From Neodiprion pinetum (lineage: Eukaryota > Arthropoda > Insecta > Hymenoptera > Diprionidae), in contig NC_060232.1 in assembly GCF_021155775.2 (NCBI RefSeq), positions 32,851,089-32,915,088 on the forward strand: a stretch of 64,000 nt of DNA, in the 5' to 3' direction. The stretch's first letter is position 1; every line of letters begins with the position of its first letter. Shown here one piece after another: positions 1 to 13,100 of the stretch. Both the position numbers and the translations under genes were made by a program. Under the pieces are notes generated by a model. That model did no database searches and had not been told where the DNA came from. It worked only from the letters and a program-made list of their open reading frames with translations.

Positions 1-2489
1 TTTACGGATTACCTACTTAGACTATACGAAATATGACTAAATGTCGGTTTTTGTTAACTGCTTGCATCATCTTTACTTAGAGATATTTATACCTTATTAC
101 CGTTGCGCCAATCTAAGTGTATAATAATTAGTAGAACAGTAAGTACCGAAAACTAATCGTTGTAAAGAAATGCTAATTCTATTCATTACAATTGAACCTT
201 CGTAGAACAAGAAGACTGTATTAGTTCACCCTAAGAATTCTTTGTTGCATACAATTTGATGTATATATTGTATCACTCAGATGTGTGCTCTGATCTACGA
301 CCGCATCAGTTTTGTATCACATCAGATGGAATATGAGTTGGTCGAGATTGATTCAACCAAAAGTTTAATGAAACTTCAAATAACTAAAGACGAAATACCA
401 GTAGGAGGGACAGGTACGTAAAGGGTTATTGTGATATGTTTAAACAACTGACTGTTTTACAGTGAGTAAATAGTGATTACCGCCACCATCTCCATTAGTT
501 CTTTCACCATGCAAGTGTACAAATTTATTAACGTTATTCGTGAACTACGACATGAGTACATTTTTCGTACTAAAATACATTTATAATGATTTTACGTAGC
601 GAGTTAAGCATTATGGGCAACATTATAATGCTACGTAAAGATGTCGCAAAATTGAAAAAATTAATTTCCACTAACGAAAGAACCAAGGGTGGCGAGTATT
701 CAAAAGCATTCGCATAAAATGCAAGTTATCTAAATGGATGAGATCAATTGAAAAAGTTACAATATGAAAAAGAAGTAAATCAAGGTGCGATGTTATATCA
801 CATAAATGCTTAGTTAGAGATATAGAGAAGTAAAGTTAGAGAGTCCAGCTGAAAGAGAAAAATTGATCCAAAATTGGAAAAAGCTCTTTGTGGTTTTGCT
901 CTTTCAAACTACTGAACTGTTTGCCTGTAAAATTTTTAGCATTCAGTTGGGAATTATTTTTACATTATAGAAAACCGATACCCTGCGTTAATCCTAAAAA
1001 CGGTACAAAATTTCAATGTTCAATCTTACACTTCTCTGCACTCTATGTTTTCTAATGTGCCGTTTTGGATTTCAAGATTCCTTTACTATAATTACGTTGA
1101 GTCATACAAAATAACTTGACTGAGTCGTGACACGAGATAAAAGAGATTCACGGCTGATTTGAAATCGTTCGAAATAATTAATTAGACCACTCATAAGCTC
1201 AGCACGAGTAGTCAGAAAAACTCGTTATTAGTACGCTAAAAAATTTGATGCTGATAACGGCCCAGCGTTTGCGACACATCACTATTTTACTTCATTAATA
1301 TATTAAAAGTTATAAACAATTAAATAAATATGTAATTCTTTGAAATTTCTTGTGGATCTGAAAACCGAAAAAGTCAAAGAAAATCGGTAGAAAATTATGA
1401 TCACAACTTAAATCACGCTTCTAAGAAAAAAAAAAGACGTACATGCCAATTTAAAAATTTGAGGCACGTATATCAGATAGCAGCCTTAATATTATAAATA
1501 TTTTATATACGCTCTTGGCGCTCAGAAAGTTTAATCTATAAACTATACATTATAATGCTACCTTGAGTTTTCCCGTAAACTATAAATACCTATCATATAA
1601 ATTACCATTTTGTGAAAGAAAGCTATTAAAGGCTATAATATTTTGTATTTAGTAGTTAAAAATAAGCTAGTAAGTACGAATAAATTCTGTAAATAATATT
1701 CAATGGAATCTCCATTGTCTTCAGGCCATAGGCGAATCCATCAAGTACATAAGTAGTGTAAATTTTAAAAGCCTTTAACTTCATTCTTTTGTATCATTCT
1801 GTATATCACGCTATATAAAAGTACTTATATAAAATAAAAATTATTCAAAAAAGGGTATACTCATAAAAAGTATACAACACCCACCTTATCCTTTTACTCT
1901 AGGGCAGGATATTCACTAAACTATTATTACATTTGTTATTGAGCATATTTTAGAAATTGTTTGAATCGTTGTAGGAAGTGTATATAATATTATTGATTAT
2001 ATTTTTACTATACATTGTAACCAAGCTTTGTTATTTCATACTTTGAAACTTTTCAACTATCATGCTTATCGATTATCGGTTCTGAGACGGATTTAATAAA
2101 CCTAGACGTTTTTTTTCCCTTAAGACAGTTTTCACGTATGCACTATTTGAATAAAACAGCTGGGTGCCCTCAGAGAATGAACAGTACTAGACATATACAA
2201 ATATGTATCAATTTACCATAGAATTTGTACTTCCACGTGTATAATATACGAATCTTTTATAACTAAACAATGACTTCGATGCCGGGAGATGCTCGACTTC
2301 TGTTAGTTGGCATATAGTAAGGAGTACTTGTGGATAAATAACAAAGCGACAGAAGAAAATTGATATCTTTGAAATCGCAATTGCAGGCAATAGTACGAGG
2401 TAATGGAAAGTTTAAAAGTTTATGAAAATATTAAAACCTGGTTTCAGTATGAAGTGTTGTGAACACCGATTGCAGCTCTGTTATTAGTT
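1..2489. other. AT-rich non-coding flank
   Basis: No exon with family motifs or good codon usage could be found on either strand. The stretch is AT-rich with many short A/T runs. It lies downstream of the last coding exon of the minus-strand Dok-7-like gene, so part of it is probably that gene's 3' UTR and termination region. A short inverted repeat at 591-639 is the only structured element seen. Confidence 0.6.
591..639. repeat. short perfect inverted repeat (hairpin)
   Basis: The ten bases TTTACGTAGC at 591-600 are repeated as the exact reverse complement at 630-639. Inside the arms a second pair, CATTAT at 609-614 and ATAATG at 625-630, can also fold. It could be the remnant of a small MITE or a chance hairpin. 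Confidence 0.55.
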
Positions 2490-2866
2490 CTACCTTGAAT
2501 ACTCTTGTCCACCGTGTTTGGAAATACTAGGAACTTCAGGTTCTTCTCCTTCCTTGTGAATTGTTTCAATGCTTTCAGGCCTGCTGTAATTTGGAAAAAA
2601 ACAATGCTTCCATTTCAAACAGGATGAGTAATTCAACTTCTGTGCGAACAAGAGCTAGCACTTAAAATGGTCAGTTGACTGTAATCACTCGGACAGTTAA
2701 TACCTGGATGTAAAATTGCGTTGTAAAAATACTTAGGGTAGTAAATAATGTACATCATTGAAAGAATGAAATTAAGTGGACATCTAGCTAAACGAAATGT
2801 TCTGTCAATATTTGCATAGTTCCAAATGAATTCCTCGTATTCGTAGGGCAACATAAAAATTTTAGA
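2490..2866 (-). other. tentative 3' coding exons of the Dok-7-like gene
   Basis: Exon 5 ends in phase 0 at 2946. The first acceptor upstream of the next open stretch (TTTACAG at 2871) would give GAA GTC TAA and stop at once at 2862-2864. Starting four bases later, at 2866, opens a frame with EEFIWNYANIDRT, a fourth copy of this protein's NYANI motif. A donor AA|GTATTT at 2733 then joins in phase to 2583-2490, whose frame reads RPESIETIHKEGEEPEVP and stops at 2490-2492. The repeated NYANI argues for translation. The alternative acceptors may yield two different C-termini. Confidence 0.45.
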
Positions 2867-5800
2867 CTTCCTGTAAATATTGGTCTCACACTGAATAAAA
2901 TTATATTGAGCACTTAATTTCGTCTCTGAAAAGTACTCGACTTACCTCAGGAAAGAGAAAGTGATCACGCACTGGTTGCGGCTGATCGTATGACGAGCTG
3001 CTCATATATCCCGGTGACGGAGATTCACTTTTTTCAAGGACAGGTGTAATATTGGCATAGTTAGAAGTTGGCCCTGTCAATGTACGGCCTTGTTCCACCA
3101 AGATGCTTCGATCTATTTTATAATATTCCTTTCCGCTACGCGGCCGAAGAGTTGTGGCCACCTGACGTCCACCCAATCTGTTGACAAAGTTATGTCCAAT
3201 GAAATTGAACATCAAATAGACTTTATCTATTTTCTTGTTTAAATTTACTTCTACAAGTATATCTTACCTAAGATTGTCTGGGGTATCTGATGATGAATGC
3301 GAGGACAAAGATAATGTTTCGATGTAATCAGACATATCGGATGTACCGCTGCTTGTACTTCGAGAATCTGTGTACGGTGTAGCGGATACTTCGCCTGGGC
3401 TACTGAAACCTTTTGTGCCTTTGGGAACACAGGCAGGTATGTCTCCTTCGGCAGATGAAGATTTCGTTGGTATTTTTAGTTTTTGAAATTGAAAGGAAAG
3501 CTCGCGAAGTGGGTCACTGGATTTTGATTTTCTTGGTAGACTGTTATGGAAGCAGACTGGAGGGGTACTTTTGTGGGATATTGATATCAAATGTCTTCTT
3601 GCTGAATTAGTAGTAATTATGGGTAGTTCGAATTCCCCAAATTCAGTTCCTCTGTGACTCAGAGAGCCAGTCGATACGCCAGAGTCGTTGCTGCTCGAAG
3701 AGTCGCGGTTATGTCCCGTCTTTGATGGTACAGAAGATGAGCGTCGAATTTTTATTGAACACGGCTGAGGAGATGACGCGGAAGTCTCCTCGCTGTCGTG
3801 ATAAGGTTTCGGCTCTGAATCTACGCACAAAGTTCGTCTATCTTTATTCATCAGTAACTCTTTATCAGCCTCGCTGGAACACTTGTGAATTGTCAGATTT
3901 GAAGGGAACAAAGTAAGTTTTTCGTCATTCGTATAATGTGCAGATTCTGCAGAATATGATCTCTTCCTTGCTAGTAGACCAATATTACCAGAAGCCTCTG
4001 TGCTATTTGCGGAGTCCAAGAGTCGGCGTCTGAGGTAGGGACTAGATAACATCGCTGATCCAGGTACTCGATATTCAGATTCAGATCTTTTTTTGCTTCC
4101 CTCTATTAATTGGGATCCAGTCAAAGTTGGATTACTGCTGCTCTTTCCGGTGCTACAAATTCTGGATAAAACTTCTTTGGAACAAGCGTTGTGGGCCGGT
4201 TGCATCGCTAAGTACCCAGGGTACGGCTTCTTCGGCATTTCTTTCTCTGGGTTCATCATCAAGTAATCATTCTCTTCATCTTTTGCATGCCCACATTTGG
4301 TGCAGAACTTTGTATTTTCATTCACCTCGGAAGCTTCAGATTCCTTCAACTCTTCGGAAAACTTGGCTGCCTCATCTCGTGATATTCCTGCTTTGGCTAA
4401 AACATCCTTGCTGTTTTCATAGTGTTCTAAAGATTGGGTAAAATCAATATTTGCATAATTTATCTGCTTTGATTCTGGTTGCGTATCTATTACCGGTTCA
4501 ATGTTTGCATAATTGTTATCAACTCCGGTACTTTCACTCTGACAGCCACACTTTTCTTTAGCAGTTTCAGGACCATGATCATCTTCAGTACTTTTGTCAC
4601 TTGTTGCATAAACCGCTATTTCTCCACTGGCGTTCACAACCGGCATCTTCCCTTCACCAGACAGCCGTACTGGATGCACGGCATCTAACACAATGCCTGC
4701 CCCTCGACGACAATAAGGTAAAACAAAACCAGCCCAGCTCATTACGTTGTGACATGGACAAGCGGATGTACGCGGGGATTGAGAAGTCAGCTTGGTAGGA
4801 CAGCCACACTGTTGTAAAGCAACTGCTTGTGGCACAAGCGGAGTGTCGTAATTTGCATACATTTTTGGCAACGCAAGAATTTCCTTGATTTTTCTAGGCG
4901 TATCGTAATACTGATCAGTGGACGAAGTTCGTTCCATAGACAATGCGTGGCGAATTATTGTTTTTGGAACATCATAGTTTTCATATGGCCCAGTTGTATT
5001 GGCTATGTTGTTTTGAACTGCTGGTGGCTTTGTTGAGCAAGAACAAGGATATTCTGGTTGTGGAAGTGGCATCGGAGGCTTCTTAGCTTTTCTAACACAC
5101 GAAGAATGTGGCTTCGGCGGTCTGGGAGGAGAGACTAACTGCTTAGGAGCAAAGCTCTGCGGGTTTTGAGTTTGGAAAACTTTACTAGACACGCAATGGC
5201 ACTCTGCCTGTTGGGACACCGAGTAATCACTTTCATGACTACTGCTGCTATAGGAAGAGAGCGAGAGTCTGTCAAACGCTCGAAGTGGTTGCTGACAACC
5301 CCCAAGTGGAGCAGGACTGCTAGAGTGAGTCATTGTCGAAGTTGTGCCCGATGTAGATGACTTGGAAAGTGTTCCCAATTTGCTGATACAGCTGGAGCAT
5401 CTTTCAAGCATTGAATTATTTCCTTGGACAATTGAGCAGCTGTGCCACTCTCCTGGTTGATCATGTAATTCTGATATGGAAGCATCCCGACACCCGTAAT
5501 CACTGTCCAAATCTGTCTGCTGCCTGCTTTCAGTCGAGGACCAGTACGGCGAGCCTTCATTTTTGCAGTTGTCGCACTGCCCTTCGTAGGATCCTGTATT
5601 ATACAGCAATGATGGAAAGGAATCGCTAACCCTTGTTTCAGATCGAGAAAATTGCCTTCTGGGACTGTCACATGCTGCAAGTTCACGAGCAGTTGGTCTT
5701 TTTCGTGTACTGAGCTTTCCTTCGGCTGCCAATTGCAAGGTTTTTATAATGTCATCTCCTTGATCTGTAACAAGAACGTGCAGGCCTTCTCCACGGCCGC

Positions 5801-8727
5801 ATCTTGAGCCTCCCTCAAAACAAAATCTTCCCTCAACGACCCCATAACGACGAAGATGTGCAATTTCCCAAACCCCAGCGAGCCTTGGCGGTACTCCAGT
5901 GGTAATACAGAAGCGACGATTTTGTATGTGAATATGTGCTGGGCCGCTTAAAAGCTTTGCTTTTGTCGGTGCCGAGGAGATGAGAATCAGGAATTGTTGA
6001 TCTGAAGACAAATCGTATACTTCGTCATGCAATTTTTTTCAGTTACACAGTATGAAAAAAAGGCAGATTCTTGCATAGTAAATTGACAATGACAAGTCTC
6101 AAGGTGATCAATTCTCTTTTGTACAATCCCACTTGTCTAGTCAGTAATTTGTTTGCAAACTCTACGTAAATATGAGAAGGAATAGTGCAAAACACGTATA
6201 GCCAAAGTGTTTTTGTTTTCCACTTCTTAAAATTTAGAACTCATAAAAGCTACAGCAATGTCAATAGTTAAATGATATATTATCAAATGTAAATGTTGAA
6301 TAAAAAAAAAGTATCAGGACATTAATTTAGTAATATTAGAAACCAACCTTCGCCCAAATTGTTGGATATCTTGACTTGCCACTGTATTAGTCTCTCACGA
6401 GTATCGAAAGCAAGAACTACCGTAACATCTTGGCAAATAATGGCAATTGTGTTAGATTCTTTGTCAAGGGTAAATCCACTTTCTACCCCAAGAAAGTGTT
6501 GTAAGCTAAGCGAGGCCTTGGTTTGACCTTGTTTGTATCGGTCTTTGCTATCTCCGTAAAGTTGCAAGTGTAAGCAGTCTGAAAAATACAAAATACGTTG
6601 CTGATTTTAAGTAAAAACTCTATACAGCTTAGTGTATTGAAGGATTATTATGATATTAGTATTTAATAACGTATTAATATTTGCATACCAAACTTCAAGG
6701 ATAAAGGCTTATTGTACATATTCATTTTCACTTATGCACACATACTTTATTAAAGAGAATTATTACATTCGGTAAATTGTAAAGACTTTTGATAAAACCA
6801 ATTCAAAGAATGAATTGCTGTGGTAACACAAATATGAAGCAGACATACTGAGAGGCTGATTAAAAACACATAATTCTCTTTTTCTTTATACTTCTAATGA
6901 GGCTACACTGAATGCTTACTGCAAGAAAACACAATACTGTTACACATACAGTAATTACTGCAAAGAGCTGCCGGGCTTTTGTTGTTTTTTCAATTCAACT
7001 CTAAGAGTCGTTTTCTATGAGTCAATTACTGTTCCTCCTGAGCATTTTATTCATACTTCAAGAGGGTGCATAGTTGTCAATGTTAAGGTGTAGGTGATTT
7101 TTCACTGTTAACTACACCAAGAATTAGTTGACAAATTTTGTGATCAATTCTAATCAGGAAAAACGGATTTATCACAAGATTGAGAATCACTAAAGTTAAG
7201 GCCTGCAAATGTCAGTATTTCATTTTATGCAATGCTTGTTCTGGCGTATATTTTGCTGATGAAAACATTTGTTTGCAAACAATGTGGTAACAGCTAATTG
7301 TAAGTGTTTAAAATTAATGATAACAATGCAAGCCAATATACTGATTTCAAAGATATTTTGAAATTGGTTTTATGAATAATAAGAAGTAGATTATATTGAG
7401 TTTTTGTTTTTGGCTTTTAAGTTATCTAAAAGATTTATCTCTCAACTGAGATAGTATTCAAGATATCCATAAATACACACATAGATATTATTGTGAAATT
7501 TTTGGATTTTTTCAATTGCTGATGACTTGGTATATTAGTAAGAAAGGCAACTGTGATAACAAGTAAAGTGAGAAATTACTTTAAAACCTTTTCAAACACA
7601 TGTACCCTACTAATAATATAGATTTTATATTTCTACATTCAATTTATTTGATAAAACAACATAACATATGTCGACATATTATTACCTGCCACAGGGGACA
7701 ATTTTCTCATGACGCACCACCTTGACTTCCACTGAAAATAAGGAATTGTTGTGAATAAGTGATCATTCGTTGAATCAAGTTTTGCCCTGTAGCCAGTTTT
7801 TTTTCATAATATATAATAACAGGATAAAATTTTTTGAGCTTAAGGATAAAGAAGAATGTACAAAGACTTTACATAGTGAAATTCACAATATATTTAAAAG
7901 GAAAAAAAGAAGATGATAAGCTCAGCGTAAGCAGGGCAGAGATAACGAGGCACTTGACTGTACAGTTTCATATTGTTTCCTGCAAGTGGTTAATCACAGA
8001 TAATAACTTGCAGCTGGTATTTTTTTTACGTTCTGTTTGCTGTATGTGAAAAAACAAGGCCACTAAACCCAATGACTTGTTTACTTAGTAAGAGCAGTAA
8101 ATATGCTTTTCCATCGTAATCTGGGTCCTGTATCTGTTTATGATGTAATAAACATTTTTTCACCCATGTACGTTTACGAGTGAAGAGAAAGGAATAAAAT
8201 TCAAGTATGAAAAAAATCTCTCTTTTATTTCCAGCAGTCACGTGCATATGTTTATTATCGTGATAAGGTGTTTTTAAAACTGCATTATTGTAATCACACG
8301 GACTTTGAACGTTCGGTTGGAGCCTTTCACTCACTCTCTGTCTCTCTCGCTCCTTTTCATGCAACATCATTTGTTGGGCCTGTTTTTTGGAACATCGATG
8401 AAATGATCGGAAATGTGCAGCCGGCGGTATCGAATTGTATCGAAGTTTCATACGTAAGCGTATCCGAATAATTATACTAGGTCAAATAACGAAGGCTGCT
8501 GTACGATAGAATGCCCAAATACAATAGCCCTGGGATTATATATTGTGTTCGGTGGCTTTGTTTTGTCGAAAGCGTCGCGGAGCGTATGTGAGAGTGAATT
8601 AAAGGCGATACATGTTCGCGTGATAATTTTTGCATGTAAGCCGAACATTGTCAAACGAAACTAAACTCACCTTCTTGCCATCCCGAAACTTGACGTTTCC
8701 CTCGATAATGCAATTGTTATCCACCAT
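2490..8727 (-). CDS. Dok7: Dok-7-like PH/PTB adaptor protein
   Basis: Cytoplasmic adaptor of the Dok-7 family, which in vertebrates binds and activates the receptor kinase MuSK. Exons in transcript order: 8671-8727 (ATG at 8727), 7686-7731, 6348-6578, 3268-6001, 2946-3177, then tentative 2733-2866 and 2490-2583. Phases match at every junction through 2946, giving about 1,100 residues before the tentative tail. Residues about 7-110 form the PH domain (FRDGKK then WKSRW across intron 1). About 112-210 form an IRS-type PTB domain with RRYGVVEGRFCFEGGSRCG. The long tail is disordered and rich in tyrosine motifs: YDVP, two YDTP, YDQP and NYANI repeats, which suit SH2 proteins such as Crk. SNDSGVSTGS also resembles Dok-7 tails. 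The exon 3 donor (GTTGGT) is weak. Family assignment is strong; the insect role and the last two exons are inferred. Confidence 0.87.
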
Positions 8728-9240
8728 TGTAGAAGACCACTAAACTTTACATTACCAGCACACCTTCCCTCACTGCCGGAATACTTTTTTTTAACACCGA
8801 AATACCGTCGCACTACACCGCATCGTTTGATCACAATGATGAATTTCGTTCTTATTTGCATTTCATTACTAGACAGGGGGGGATAACGTGCTCGCTAATC
8901 ATCTGCCGAAATCCATACCCGTCGCCGAGCGACCTTCCATTTTCACTTCCTCGTACCTCACTGATACACCATAAAGCAACACCGAGGAGGCTGGAAAACT
9001 GCCGCACTCGATTCTCAGCTCGGCTCATGGATTTCATAGTTCACCTCACGCCCTGCGCGAGGGCACCACTAATCTGCGTTGTAAAAGAACCAACACGAAT
9101 TTACACGAGTAGAGGCATTATACTTTATGACGTCAAGACGGTGCGCGGCTGCTTGCCGACACGCAGGCGCTTAGATAACTTCTTATTACGATTTTTTAAT
9201 CAACGCCTACGACGTTTACGAGGCGGTGAAATATGGAGCG
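8728..9240 (-). promoter_or_regulatory. probable promoter/5' UTR region of the Dok-7-like gene
   Basis: This segment lies directly upstream of the ATG at 8727 and is richer in CpG than its surroundings, especially 8900-9060. No TATA box in a convincing position was seen. Open frames on the plus strand here carry no recognisable domain and are treated as chance. Confidence 0.35.
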
Positions 9241-10178
9241 CATAAAGCGTATTGAAGAAGACCAGCGAAAGTTAACTTTGATAAAATGGAGAAATACGCG
9301 GTTATTATTTTCTTCAAAACTTCATTTATTAGTCGGAGGAAAAACATCACCAAACAAAACTTTTTTTTTTTTTGTCAAGAGTTTGAGACACTATAGTGAT
9401 TGGAATCAGGCTATCTTCCCAACTTGAAAGCTTACAAAATATCCGAATCTTTCTTTTTTTTTATTTGTAAAATAATCATTTGTAATTGAATTTATTTAGT
9501 TCGTGTACAAGATGCGATCTCAGTTAGATACAGACCGAAGAAATAACTTACGTTACAATTATATTTATTATTTTACACCAGACGGTCGTTTGTAGCTGTT
9601 ATTAGTGTTAATTTTGACATAACTATGTATACTTATGGAACATAGCGTGAATTATGTATCCATGCAACAGTCTCTCGTCGGTAATATTTTTTAATTCTTT
9701 TGATACTCAATAAATGTCTCAAATCAATAACTTACATTTATAGCCGATGGTTAGGCATGATAATAAAAACTTTATTTACACCATAAAAATAAAAAGCTAT
9801 ATGATCACACACACAAAAATGTCTAGAATAAGAGCCTACAATCGGTAGTAGGTGACGAGTTAAAATAAAATACTGGGGTAGGACCGATCTGACTGATTGT
9901 AAGTTTCTATACCTATACGACAGATAAAACTTACGGTTGTTTCTCTCTTCTTGGAATATTGAAGTGATCGCAAATACGACATACTTTTTTCATTGCATGC
10001 GAGAGATGAATATCTTCGATTACAAAAATTCAGATACTTACATGCCTGGATGAAGAGCAACATTACTTTAATAACTCATCAGCGAGTAGACCTTTACGAT
10101 TTTTTCTGGGTACCGTGTTAATAAGCTCATTTCTCACATTATATAGACTGATCTAGATCATCATTTTCTCATTTTTAC
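9241..10178. other. convergent-side intergenic / gene A 3' UTR
   Basis: No coding exon seen. It follows the stop codon of gene A (minus strand, TAG at 10179-10181), so its upper part should be that gene's 3' UTR. A minus-strand AATAAA lies at 9771-9776 and an ATTAAA near 10066; either could serve as poly(A) signal. Poly-T and poly-A tracts occur near 9361 and 9455. Confidence 0.45.
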
Positions 10179-13100
10179 CTACGTGCACATCTTAAACAAA
10201 AGAGGTAAGATGATCGTCGTGATTGTATAAGTAACGTAGGAAGCTCCGCTTTCGACACTGGGTTCCGTAGTATCCGTTTCACTGAAAGTGATCCTCCACT
10301 CAATCGCAGGATAAACAGGGCTGCGTAGTGTCAAATATTCGGCCACGACGTCAGCAAGAGTATCATCTGCAATAAAATAATAAAAGCTGAGTAACGGATT
10401 TCGTAAACAGTGAGAACATTATTTTATTTAGCAAGTATGTCTTGTCGAGAGAAGATCACTTGCGTATCTATAGATAAACAATACCTTTGGGAGCCCTAAA
10501 GAATGATCAATATTTTCCATTTAAAATAACGGTAAAGAGAGAGGGAATTGATTTCTTACCTGCTCTTTTCATATCCAAATCAGACAGCATGCTAAATCCA
10601 TCGCCACCTGAATACATGTAGTCATTTGTAATTACCGAGTACGTTTCTGTTTCATTCAGATCACTGTATGTAGGAATATTGCAATTGCCACAGCGAACTT
10701 TGACGGAAACCACTTTGGAGTAAACGGGCTGGCTGAGATCATAAGTCACCTAAGTAGACGAATACGTAACAGTTAGAATGATCATAACGATATTTTTATG
10801 TAAATCAAATTGTTACCTGAATTCCGGATACTTGTAGGAAAGCACCCTTAGCATCTTCATTCGGATCTCCAGTCATGTAGTAAACACCCCATTCAAGCAT
10901 CGATATCAATACCTCACCAGTCATAGTGACGATGATTGGTTGGTTACCGAATGGAAGTACAGTAAGAACATCCGCCATTGAAATCTAGATGGAGAATACA
11001 AGAAGTAGGCATTAGGCGTCGACTGAAGCGCTTTATACTAAAAATTATCAAAGAAGTATAGCCATTATGATACGTATTGCTGTATTGTACTCACCTGAGA
11101 ATCGGTACTAGCGGGTATAGAAGTTCTGATACTGCCGCTATTCATGACAGCAATCGGTGCGTCCGTCCATCCATCAGATCCGTTGTACTGCCTGGAGATC
11201 TGATAGAAGTAAGAAAATGGTCGATAATTTGATGCCGAATTGACAGAAAATAAGTGTTCAAACCACTCACTTACGTAATCAATCATGGCGTCCGTCACTA
11301 GATTTCCCATATTACACTCTTGGCGACGGCAGACGTCGGCATCGCCATTAAGAAGGACGCTACTACTTCCGACATAGGTGATTGTCAAATTATTGATCGC
11401 CGCACGCCAGTTTTCCAACTCTTCCACTACGTCTTCAGCCTGGAAAAAAATGAAACAAATTCATCGAATGCCGCGTCGATCATTAACTTAATTATTTCGT
11501 ACCTGCTCGACGCTTGAGTCAAGAAGAATGGGATTTCCCTCAATGTGTGTGAGATCACCTTCGGAGTCGAAGGTTACGGAAAAGTTTCCGATGTACTTGG
11601 TGTACGCGTAAGCTTGGACCACGTAGACTATTTTGCCGCTACTCTGAGTTATAGCTGTAGGATACAAGCCTACAGGGACTTCGGTATCTGGCTGAGTTCC
11701 TGGACACATAGTTAAAACATTAGTACTTATAACGCAGGCACTGTCAATCACAACATTTTTAGACGATTGAAACGTATACGAAAACCTGTACAGTCCATCA
11801 ACGTAGCGTCCAACTAGATAATGCTATCCATGACTTACAGATATTATGCAGGTAACGTGACCAGGAAAACTTAGAAGAGTTAGTCGGCTTACCGTTGAAC
11901 AGAAATGTGTTGGTATGGCCACCTACTACGAGGTCTATGTCCTCGACTTCGGCGGCGATTGTCTTGTCCATCGTGAACCCAGAGTGTCCAAGAGCGATTA
12001 GGATATTAACCCCGCTCTCCTTAAGTCGTGCAGCTTCTTCGGTTATCGCCGCGACCTCCTCATCGAAGATGACGTTGTCTGTCGTCGCGAGGAGTTTGGT
12101 TTCCGGGGTCAGATAACCGATGATTCCAACTTGGGTGCCGTTAATATCGATGACCGTACTCTTGGCAAGTTTCGTAGCTCCAAGCTCTGGCTCGTTTGTC
12201 AAGTTCAAATTTGCCGCGAGTACAGGAAACGTGGCATTTTCGATGAATGGAATCAGCCCAGTGACGCCTTGATCAAACTCGTGGTTCCCTAGTGACTGTA
12301 AATATAAACGTCAAAGCTAGAGTCTACTTTTCCACTTTGCTGGAGAGCAAGTAACATGCAGCAGAGCATTTTTGAAAACATCGAAGACCGCGTTCCGATA
12401 TCTCCTACATACTCTCATTGTTCGGGCAGATCAGTCGATTTAATTTCGTACAAGTCTGCTATTGCGCAACTCATTATTGCTTGCGATCTTTAAACACGTA
12501 GTCAAGTCCGAGACATTATTGAAAACGGAGTTATCTTAAGGCCGAGTAATTGATATTCCGATTAAAAAGTTGATCTCGCAGTTTTGTGTCATCAAGTACT
12601 TTTGTAACTTCCGTCAACAATACATTGCTGGTCATCGAGTCGTCAAGTGGCAAATTGTGACCCTCGTGAATTTTCACGGCTATAGCTTCCCTGGTTAGTA
12701 TAACGCTCTCCATAAATACATCTGCCGTTTTATACCTGACACTAAAATACGTGTTCTAATTATCTTTTCGGGTACCGCAAACAGCTCAAATTGAAATTGT
12801 ATACCATCTATCAAGTCTTATCAAGAGGGTATCGCATTTGAACACGCATATTTAGTGAGAATACACGAGATGTGTAACACCCATGTCACGTAGCAATTTC
12901 TTTGGTAGCGTTACAAGAATTGAGCGATGTTCTACAACCACTTATCACACGAAATACGTCGTGTTTGGATTACAGTGATATCTCAATTGAATCCTGTGAT
13001 AACGGTTATCGTTTGCAAAATAAAAACCAACGTGGAGATGCAGTAGCGTGCTAGCAGTTGTAGCTTTTCATAGATCTGAGACAAGCGATCGTCGCAGATA

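Noticed and set aside
8856..9245. 129-codon plus-strand open frame upstream of the Dok-7-like gene
   Set aside because: It lies in the CpG-rich promoter area, has no domain and ends by chance; opposite-strand frames overlap it.
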